DNA from: an uncultured Clostridia bacterium
Lineage (GTDB): Bacteria > Bacillota > Clostridia > Monoglobales > Monoglobaceae
Assembly (NCBI GenBank): GCA_934454115.1
Contig: CAKSFQ010000040.1
Span: 1 to 11,183, forward strand
Length of the DNA: 11,183 nucleotides
Reading direction: 5' to 3'
A program made the translations under genes and the position numbers. Shown in pieces: positions 7,116 through 11,183 of the stretch (position 1 is its first letter; every line of letters begins with the position of its first letter). Under the pieces are notes generated by a model. The model searched no databases, was not told the DNA's origin, and saw nothing but the letters and a program-made list of their open reading frames with translations.

Positions 7116-7451
7116 CTAAAAGACGGCAAGCATCGAGCTATAGAATCGGAAAAGCAGTATGGCGGCGCCGATAAAGGCAAGCAACGCCAGGGCCGCGCAT
7201 ACGCCGCGCCGCAGTGCGCCATCCCGGCCGCTACGGACTTTTTTTCTCTTTCTGGCGCCGCAGCGTGCCTTTTCAATTGTCTTTACGTATGCGTTGATGA
7301 CACGCTGCGCCTCCTGTACCATATGGGTACCGGAGGAAGACACGCCGTGCTGCGGCTCTCCGGCAGAACGTAAAATAAAAATCGCCTGTTCAATGGTATC
7401 GGAATGAATATCGTTGATAATAACCACTTTTTTGGATGGATTTGTTTTCAT
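7116..7451 (-). CDS. Unrecognised small single-span membrane protein
   Basis: A 111-residue protein whose function I do not recognise. The N-terminal half is soluble with a hydrophobic strand followed by a helix (KKVVIINDIHSDTIEQAIFIL, residues 7-27), then a second amphipathic helix (about 43-63). A strongly basic stretch (ARKRKKVRSGRDGALRR, 66-82) precedes one transmembrane segment (about 83-103) and a very short tail. By the positive-inside rule the bulk should be cytoplasmic, so it looks tail-anchored. The start at 7451 is chosen because AAAGGTG lies upstream (spacing about 11, somewhat long); an earlier ATG at 7547 has no ribosome binding site. It converges on murC and is divergent from the tRNA operon. 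No convincing promoter of its own was found. Confidence 0.72.
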   Translation of the reverse strand: MKTNPSKKVVIINDIHSDTIEQAIFILRSAGEPQHGVSSSGTHMVQEAQRVINAYVKTIEKARCGARKRKKVRSGRDGALRRGVCAALALLAFIGAAILLFRFYSSMLAVF

Positions 7452-7619
7452 GAGATTATCCGCACCTTTCTGAGTCGTTATTTGCCGTTTTATCTTTTTT
7501 CGGCAAATAATTTTTCTTTCTTCTTCATACTTATGGCTATTGTTCACACAAAACGGACGATCTATACCGATTCCAAATGCAAATTTTTCTTGATTTTTTG
7601 AAAAAAAAAGAAAAATCTA

Positions 7620-7648
7620 TTGACAAACCGCCACATAGCTGATATAAT
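7620..7648 (+). promoter_or_regulatory. tRNA operon sigma-A promoter
   Basis: Perfect TTGACA (7620-7625), 17-bp spacer and perfect TATAAT (7643-7648), with long T and A runs upstream (7583-7615) resembling an UP element. Transcription would begin near 7655, about 15 bases before the first tRNA. It is as strong by consensus as the rRNA promoter at 146-174. Confidence 0.9.
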
Positions 7649-7669
7649 ATGACAGTCGCTTTAAAACGG

Positions 7670-7743
7670 GCGGGTGTAGTTCAATGGTAGAATCTCAGCC
7701 TTCCAAGCTGATTGCGTGGGTTCGATTCCCATCACCCGCTCCA
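7670..7743 (+). tRNA. tRNA-Gly (TCC)
   Basis: The acceptor stem pairs GCGGGTG (7670-7676) with CACCCGC (7733-7739), followed by discriminator T and encoded CCA. The anticodon loop CTTCCAA inside the stem TCAGC/GCTGA gives anticodon TCC (7702-7704). It is the first gene of the five-tRNA operon. Confidence 0.97.
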
Positions 7744-7776
7744 TTTTGTTTTTTTGCGATTGGCTTAGGCAAGCAT

Positions 7777-7853
<77 letters not shown>

Positions 7854-7860
7854 CATATAC

Positions 7861-7938
7861 GGTGGGTATAGCTCAGTTGGCTAGAGCGCCAGATTGTGGC
7901 TCTGGAGGTCAAGGGTTCGATTCCCTTTACCCACCCCA
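7861..7938 (+). tRNA. tRNA-His (GTG)
   Basis: The acceptor stem pairs 7862-7868 with 7928-7934. The G at 7861 is the -1 guanine typical of tRNA-His, opposite discriminator C7935, and CCA is encoded. The anticodon stem CCAGA/TCTGG encloses TTGTGGC, anticodon GTG. It begins only seven bases after the tRNA-Arg CCA. Confidence 0.97.
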
Positions 7939-7948
7939 GTTTATATTT

Positions 7949-8023
7949 TGGGCTGTCGTCAAGCGGTAAGACACAGCACTTTGACTGCTGCATTCGTAGG
8001 TTCGAATCCTGCCAGCCCAGCCA
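7949..8023 (+). tRNA. tRNA-Gln (TTG)
   Basis: The acceptor stem pairs TGGGCTG (7949-7955) with CAGCCCA (8013-8019), followed by discriminator G and encoded CCA. The anticodon stem CAGCA/TGCTG encloses CTTTGAC, anticodon TTG. The U1-A72 first pair is a usual feature of tRNA-Gln. Confidence 0.97.
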
Positions 8024-8039
8024 TTTTCTTTTTGTATAT

Positions 8040-8115
8040 GACCCATTAGCTCAGTCGGTAGAGCACTTGACTTTTAATCAAGGTGTCCGGAGTTCGAATC
8101 TCCGATGGGTCACCA
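8040..8115 (+). tRNA. tRNA-Lys (TTT), probable integration target
   Basis: The acceptor stem pairs GACCCAT (8040-8046) with ATGGGTC (8105-8111), followed by discriminator A and encoded CCA. The anticodon stem CTTGA/TCAAG encloses CTTTTAA, anticodon TTT. It is the last gene of the operon and borders the integrase-bearing A/T-rich element. tRNA 3' ends are common tyrosine-integrase targets, so this is probably where the element inserted, with the tRNA kept intact. Confidence 0.97.
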
Positions 8116-8118
8116 ATT

Positions 8119-8155
8119 AAAAAACGGCTTACCTATGCGGTTTAAGCCGTTTTTT
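8119..8155 (+). terminator. tRNA operon terminator
   Basis: A 13-bp stem pairs AAAAAACGGCTTA (8119-8131) with its complement (8143-8155), with an 11-base loop; the T-run forms the 3' arm and more T's follow a few bases later. It starts four bases after the tRNA-Lys CCA. Whether it is native or supplied by the inserted element depends on where the crossover lies. Confidence 0.85.
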
Positions 8156-8185
8156 CGTGTCTTTTTTTTCTTCCTCTAAAAACGC

Positions 8186-8208
8186 TTTGACCACAATTTT
8201 GACCACAA
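8186..8208. repeat. Tandem TTTGACCACAA repeats, candidate integrase arm sites
   Basis: The 11-mer TTTGACCACAA occurs at 8186-8196 and again at 8198-8208, a 12-bp period with one intervening base. It lies between the tRNA terminator and the element's first gene. Short direct repeats flanking the core are the usual form of arm-type sites bound by the N-terminal domain of tyrosine integrases. Binding is inferred from position and form. Confidence 0.6.
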
Positions 8209-8213
8209 CAGAC

Positions 8214-8249
8214 AAAAAATCACCCATTCCGATATAAAATCAGAACGGG
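8214..8249 (-). terminator. Terminator of the xis-int-small ORF operon
   Basis: On the minus strand an 11-bp stem (8239-8249 with 8223-8233, including two G-U pairs) with a 5-base loop is followed by a T6 run (8219-8214). It lies six bases beyond the stop codon of the small ORF at 8256 and ends the element operon before the tRNA. Confidence 0.75.
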
Positions 8250-8255
8250 CGGCGG

Positions 8256-8534
8256 TTATATTAAACCAATAATTTTTAAAAGCTTTATACAGTCCCTATA
8301 ACCTTGAATATATAGCATATCACTTTCCATATCATACAGACTATATACATTTTCTTTAAAGCTTTCAAATTTATCTAAATCATCTTTTTTCAGTGTTTTG
8401 GATATTATAATGCTGTTTTGTGTGTTTATATCTTTTAATTTTCTATACTTTCTATTATGTTTTGCAAAATCTAAAATAGCCTTGTATTTATTTTCAGCCA
8501 GAAAATCATTTAAAATTTTTTCATATTCATTCAT
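8256..8534 (-). CDS. Unknown small protein between integrase and attachment site
   Basis: A 92-residue, mainly helical and lysine-rich protein of unknown function. It starts MNEYEKILNDFLAENKYKAIL, has a charged middle, and ends YIQGYRDCIKLLKIIGLI, a hydrophobic C-terminal helix. The overall pattern recalls small Firmicute proteins grouped as DUF6809, but I cannot verify this. AAAGGAG lies eight bases before the ATG, and this ribosome binding site shares its first bases with the integrase stop codon, so translation is probably coupled to the integrase. A terminator follows directly. Its position at the operon end by the attachment site might suggest an integration accessory role, but that is only inference. 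Confidence 0.75.
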   Translation of the reverse strand: MNEYEKILNDFLAENKYKAILDFAKHNRKYRKLKDINTQNSIIISKTLKKDDLDKFESFKENVYSLYDMESDMLYIQGYRDCIKLLKIIGLI

Positions 8535-8547
8535 CTTGATTTCTCCT

Positions 8548-9675
8548 TTAAAATGCGTTTGACAGCTTTTGCAACTCATTCTCCATTGTTTCAACTGACA
8601 CATGAGAATAAATATCTGCCGTAAGTGCTATACTGCTATGACCCAGCATATCCGAAACAACCTTTAACGGTATTCCGTTTTCTAATGCACGTGTAGCAAA
8701 TGCGTGCCGTAAAGCGTGTATATTTATATGCGCTATTTCAGCTTTATCGCATACTCTGCCAAGAATACGAAATAAGTTTCTCGGCTCAAGAGGTTTTCCA
8801 AAATCAGTACAGAAAATTAAATCATTATCTTCCCACATCTGACCTGCTTTAAGACGATTTACTGCCTGTTGTTGTCTATGTACATTTAATTTATTCGCTA
8901 TATCTGGCAAAAGCGGTATAGTTCGCTTGCTTGAAGCCGTCTTAGGAGTGGTAAAAGTTAAATGAGATTTTCCGTCTGCCCCTTTTAATCGGCTTAAACT
9001 TTCCGTTACGGTGATATACTTTTTTTGATTGTCATAATTAGACCACCTAAGAGCCAGAAGCTCACCGCGCCTTAAACCTGTAGATAACGCAAAAAGCAAT
9101 ACAAAGCCCGATTTTTCATCTGACAAACATTTTATAAAGCGTTCCTGTTCCTCTGCCGTTAAAAATTTTCTGTCTTTTTGCTTGCGCTCTGGGAGCGTTA
9201 CCGCTTCTGCCACATTGCGCACAATAAGACCGTTATTTATTGCCTGTTTCAACGCACTATGAAGCAGAGTATTTATATATCGTATCGTCCTTGATGAAAG
9301 ACCCTCGCTTATCTTTTGATTAATAAATCTTTGTACGTTATCTACCGATAATTTTTTTAGTTGTATTTTTGAAAATGCGGGAATAAGATGTTTGTTGACA
9401 AGGGCTTCATACCCCTCAAAAGTCTTTTGCTTGACCGTATTCTTTTTATAATCATATAACCAAGTGTAAAGCCATTCGCCCATTGTTATACGGCAATCCT
9501 TAATATATATTCCGCTATCAATATCATTTAACACCTTATTTAATTTTTTTCTTACTTCCTCTTGTGTCTTGCCATATACGCTTTTACGCTTATTATTGAT
9601 AGAGTAAAGCCCCTCCCAACGTCCGTCTTTTCTTTGCCTTATACTTCCCTCTCCGTTCGCTCTCTTTTTTGCCAC
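8548..9675 (-). CDS. int: Tyrosine recombinase / site-specific integrase
   Basis: A 375-residue phage/ICE-type integrase that should integrate and, with the HTH protein encoded upstream, excise the element. The N-terminal arm-DNA-binding domain (about 8-55) begins GEGSIRQRKDGRW. A SAM-like core-binding domain spans about 64-155 and the catalytic domain about 170-370. The catalytic set is complete: R202 in TGLRRGE, K245 in TTPKTA, H320 and R323 in HALRH, H346 in LGHSS, and nucleophile Y356 in ADIYSHV. I chose a GTG start at 9675 (AKKRANGEGSI, the usual family N-terminus) because AAGGAAG sits eight bases upstream; an ATG at 9708 would add an atypical 11-residue extension. It is transcribed towards tRNA-Lys. 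Confidence 0.95.
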   Translation of the reverse strand: MAKKRANGEGSIRQRKDGRWEGLYSINNKRKSVYGKTQEEVRKKLNKVLNDIDSGIYIKDCRITMGEWLYTWLYDYKKNTVKQKTFEGYEALVNKHLIPAFSKIQLKKLSVDNVQRFINQKISEGLSSRTIRYINTLLHSALKQAINNGLIVRNVAEAVTLPERKQKDRKFLTAEEQERFIKCLSDEKSGFVLLFALSTGLRRGELLALRWSNYDNQKKYITVTESLSRLKGADGKSHLTFTTPKTASSKRTIPLLPDIANKLNVHRQQQAVNRLKAGQMWEDNDLIFCTDFGKPLEPRNLFRILGRVCDKAEIAHINIHALRHAFATRALENGIPLKVVSDMLGHSSIALTADIYSHVSVETMENELQKLSNAF

Positions 9676-9722
9676 AATAAACACTTCCTTAATTTCTTCG
9701 ATAAACACTGCAATATATATTT

Positions 9723-9929
9723 TTAAAGAGTCAAACCTTTAAGCCAGTTTGTAAATGCCGTTTTTTCCGCTAAAACGCGCTTTCCTATTCTTAATGTCGG
9801 AAAATTATCAGAAGCCATAATCTTGTAAGCATTTGCTTTCGATATTCTCAATATTTCCATAACATCATCAACAGTCATAACCGCTGGCAATTCGTCCAAA
9901 GTTCTGATTTTTCTTTTTAATGTTTTCAT
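9723..9929 (-). CDS. xis: Excisionase-like HTH DNA-binding protein
   Basis: A 68-residue protein of the MerR-like/HTH_17 excisionase family. The helix-turn-helix lies in MTVDDVMEILRISKANAYKIM (about 18-38) and the wing in FPTLRIGKRVLAEKTAFTNWL (about 43-63), a standard arrangement for small Xis proteins that bend DNA and bias the integrase towards excision. AAGGAG lies ten bases upstream of the ATG. It is separated from int by 47 bp and read in the same direction, so both should come from the promoter at 9987-10015. Role in excision is inferred from family and position. Confidence 0.88.
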   Translation of the reverse strand: MKTLKRKIRTLDELPAVMTVDDVMEILRISKANAYKIMASDNFPTLRIGKRVLAEKTAFTNWLKGLTL

Positions 9930-9963
9930 AATAATACAACTCCTTATAATAGGTAATTGATAT

Positions 9964-9990
9964 TAATAAATATATATTGTATATTTATTA
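9964..9990. repeat. A/T palindrome over the xis promoter -10
   Basis: Perfect 11-bp arms TAATAAATATA (9964-9974) and TATATTTATTA (9980-9990) flank five bases. The right arm overlaps the minus-strand -10 box (9987-9992) and the left arm lies near the transcript start. It could be an operator for xis-int or the first hairpin of the transcript. A/T-only palindromes arise easily by chance, so the call is moderate. Confidence 0.5.
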
Positions 9991-10015
9991 TAGCACACTA
10001 TTGACAACTTGTCAA
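9987..10015 (-). promoter_or_regulatory. Sigma-A promoter for xis-int
   Basis: On the minus strand a perfect TTGACA (10010-10015), 17-bp spacer and perfect TATAAT (9987-9992). It lies about 60 bp upstream of the xis start codon. Its -35 is the right half of a palindrome whose left half is the -35 of the divergent promoter. Confidence 0.85.
10001..10015. promoter_or_regulatory. Palindromic operator candidate joining two -35 boxes
   Basis: TTGACAA and TTGTCAA flank a central C, a perfect 15-bp inverted repeat. Each arm supplies a consensus -35 for one of the divergent promoters. A dimeric repressor bound here would shut both; the probable XRE regulator at the right edge is one candidate. Part of the symmetry follows automatically from two opposed consensus -35 boxes, so operator function is inferred. 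Confidence 0.55.
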
Positions 10016-10029
10016 GTATAATATATAAT
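10001..10029 (+). promoter_or_regulatory. Sigma-A promoter for the zinc-motif protein gene
   Basis: Perfect TTGACA (10001-10006), 17-bp spacer and perfect TATAAT (10024-10029), about 43 bp upstream of the ATG at 10072. Each promoter's spacer contains the other's -35, so two polymerases could not occupy both at once. Confidence 0.85.
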
Positions 10030-10071
10030 AGGATTATAAGATTAGGTATTTGATAAAAGGAGCTGTATAGA

Positions 10072-11004
10072 ATGAATGTAAGCAAATACATTACAATAGA
10101 TAAAAAACATATGTATTTACCTATAACAAACGAGGAATTTGAAATAGGCACTCTCTTGCTTGATTTTTTGGAATTAGATTTAAGCACATACCAAAAAGAA
10201 GTAGAAATAATTAAACAGCTTAAAGCTGAAAATATCAGAAAATGCCGACCGACAGGCAGAGGGTATAAAGGTTACAAAGGTATCATTCTTCAAATTGATA
10301 ACAATATGTCAGATGAGGAAAAGTATGTCCGAATGGCTTTATATGACGCTTTAAAAGCCACCGAACACCCATACGCATATGAGGTTGAATATTCTGCACT
10401 TCACGATATAGACTATATGAAATTGTTTGATATATTTGACCTTGCAAAGCTTCAAAAAGAATATAGGGCGGCGGTTAATGCCTGTTTGTTAAAACAGGAC
10501 GAAAACGAGAAGTTTAACCCATTGGAAAGGTATCTTAATTATGCTCACGAATTAAACGGCAAGGCAGAAATTGTATATACGGTATCTAAAGATTTAACGC
10601 TGTGTGAGGAATATATTGCTTCTGATATATCATCGTTATTGTACCTTGAATTTATGAAAATGTTGCAATACAATATATTTGTGAGGAAATGTGAAAACTG
10701 CGGTAGGCTGTTTGCGGTAAAGGGAAATTACAATAAAAAATACTGTGACCGTAAAATTTCGGGTACGTCTAAAACCTGTCAAGAAGTCGGAGCGGTAAAC
10801 AGCTTTAAAAACAAAACTTTGAAAGACCCGATTATAGGTGAATACCAAAGGGCATATAAACGTCTTTACGCACGGAAAAGGACAGGAAAAATCACAAAAG
10901 AGGAATTGTATATACAAATAAAAAAGGCTACCGCATTACGTGATGAAGCCGTAAAGGGCAGTCTTTCAAAAGATGAATATTTAGAACAAATCATTAAAAT
11001 TTAA
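10072..11004 (+). CDS. Unknown protein with four-cysteine zinc-type motif (DUF6076-like)
   Basis: A 310-residue protein of unknown function. The N-terminal two-thirds is mixed helical/charged with no recognised catalytic motif. A CX2CX14CX10C motif (C207, C210, C225, C236; CENCGRLF and KKYCDRK) looks like a structural zinc site. A basic helical C-terminus follows (YKRLYARKRTGKITKEELY, about 262-280). From memory the cysteine block and following region resemble DUF6076, found in Firmicute accessory DNA; this is unverified. AAAGGAG is nine bases before the ATG. It is driven by the perfect consensus promoter at 10001-10029, divergent from xis-int, with a candidate terminator at 11035-11064. The zinc block and basic tail would suit nucleic-acid binding, but no function can be assigned. 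Its stop overlaps the converging gene by four bases. Confidence 0.85.
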   Translation: MNVSKYITIDKKHMYLPITNEEFEIGTLLLDFLELDLSTYQKEVEIIKQLKAENIRKCRPTGRGYKGYKGIILQIDNNMSDEEKYVRMALYDALKATEHPYAYEVEYSALHDIDYMKLFDIFDLAKLQKEYRAAVNACLLKQDENEKFNPLERYLNYAHELNGKAEIVYTVSKDLTLCEEYIASDISSLLYLEFMKMLQYNIFVRKCENCGRLFAVKGNYNKKYCDRKISGTSKTCQEVGAVNSFKNKTLKDPIIGEYQRAYKRLYARKRTGKITKEELYIQIKKATALRDEAVKGSLSKDEYLEQIIKI

Positions 11005-11183
11005 AGATGTTTTAATGCTGTACGTACTATATCTAAAACCGCTTCTTGTGTCTGGAGCGGTTTTCCTGTTATAAGCTGTTTAAAGTCTATAATAATCTGT
11101 TCCTCGCTTGTGGGAACACTTTCGGAAAACAGGTAGTTCATATCTATGTCAAGCTCTGTAACAAGCTTTACAAGCGTTTGCAG
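11001..11183 (-). CDS. C-terminal part of a probable XRE-family regulator (truncated by window edge)
   Basis: An open frame runs from the right edge to a TAA at 11001-11003, giving 60 visible residues. They begin LQTLVKLVTELDIDMNYLF, the pattern that ends the HTH domain in XRE/Cro-type repressors (a leucine-rich helix, then a hydrophobic ...YLF close). The rest (ESVPTSEEQIIIDFKQLITG... to ...IVRTALKHL) looks like a helical C-terminal dimerisation tail. The HTH itself is outside the window, so family membership is provisional. The gene faces the zinc-motif gene and overlaps its stop by four bases. An element-encoded XRE protein would be the natural regulator of the divergent promoters. Confidence 0.6.
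   Translation of the reverse strand: MQTLVKLVTELDIDMNYLFSESVPTSEEQIIIDFKQLITGKPLQTQEAVLDIVRTALKHL
11035..11064 (+). terminator. Candidate terminator for the zinc-motif gene, inside the opposing gene
   Basis: Arms AAAACCGCT (11035-11043) and AGCGGTTTT (11056-11064) form a 9-bp stem with a 12-base loop, ending in T4 on the plus strand. It lies 30 bp past the stop codon of the plus-strand gene but within the coding sequence of the converging gene. Confidence 0.55.

Larger units (their letters stand above)
8116..11183. mobile_element. Integrative element inserted at tRNA-Lys (one end visible)
   Basis: From the tRNA-Lys 3' end rightward the G+C content drops well below that of the preceding chromosomal genes, and the genes are those of an integration module: paired direct repeats, tyrosine integrase, excisionase-like HTH protein, divergent control region and a probable XRE regulator. 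The integrase is oriented towards the tRNA, as is common for the attachment-site-proximal end. The far end, with the expected duplicate of the tRNA 3' segment, is outside the window. It could be a prophage, ICE or satellite; no structural, conjugation or replication genes are in view. The left boundary is approximate, since the crossover core may lie inside the tRNA. Confidence 0.8.

Noticed and set aside
7896..8120. A 74-codon plus-strand ORF across tRNA-His, tRNA-Gln and tRNA-Lys.
   Set aside because: It lies over three well-formed tRNA genes; translated tRNA sequence of this kind is a known annotation artefact.
9676..9708. An ATG start for the integrase at 9708.
   Set aside because: The GTG at 9675 has a well-spaced AAGGAAG and gives the usual AKKRANGEGSI N-terminus; the upstream ATG adds residues that cover the ribosome binding site.

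Overview
The window looks like a chromosomal segment of an endospore-forming, mid-GC Firmicute, probably a clostridial-class (Oscillospiraceae-like) bacterium. The evidence is a spore-coat morphogenesis protein of the SipL type (DUF3794 repeats plus LysM), SpoVG, a YabE-type DUF348/G5/3D cell-wall protein, strong AGGAGG-type ribosome binding sites and CCA-encoding tRNAs. The species cannot be named from this sequence. The gene set resembles the yabE / yabB / rsmI / spoVG neighbourhood of Bacillus subtilis, but rearranged.

Layout, left to right. (1) Positions 1-174 are the promoter and structured leader of an rRNA operon on the minus strand; the 16S gene itself lies just outside the left edge. 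(2) A secreted or surface cell-wall protein (291-1340, minus) has its own consensus promoter and a terminator abutting its stop codon. (3) A two-gene RNA-methylation operon runs on the plus strand: a TrmN6-like tRNA adenine methyltransferase (1847-2605) overlaps the 16S rRNA methyltransferase gene rsmI (2602-3441) by four bases. (4) The sipL-like gene (3597-5159) follows, behind a candidate sigma-E promoter nested in a long inverted repeat. (5) spoVG (5218-5502, minus) converges on it across a shared hairpin, and is divergent from murC (5682-7064, plus), which has a good sigma-A promoter. (6) An unrecognised small single-span membrane protein is encoded at 7116-7451 (minus). (7) A five-gene tRNA operon Gly-Arg-His-Gln-Lys (7670-8115) has a perfect consensus promoter and a terminator.

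From the 3' end of tRNA-Lys onward the base composition drops sharply and the gene content changes to that of an integrative element: direct repeats resembling integrase arm sites, a terminator, a small unknown ORF, a tyrosine integrase, an excisionase-like HTH protein, a divergent control region, an unknown protein with a four-cysteine zinc-type motif (it resembles DUF6076), and the C-terminal part of what is probably an XRE-family regulator running off the right edge. Only one end of the element is in view, so its nature (prophage, ICE or satellite island) and cargo are undetermined.

The most striking local signal is the element's control region. Two perfect consensus sigma-A promoters (TTGACA, 17 bp, TATAAT), one for xis-int and one for the zinc-motif protein, point away from each other and have their -35 boxes fused into a single 15-bp palindrome (10001-10015). 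This arrangement would let one DNA-binding protein control the integration module and the divergent gene together.
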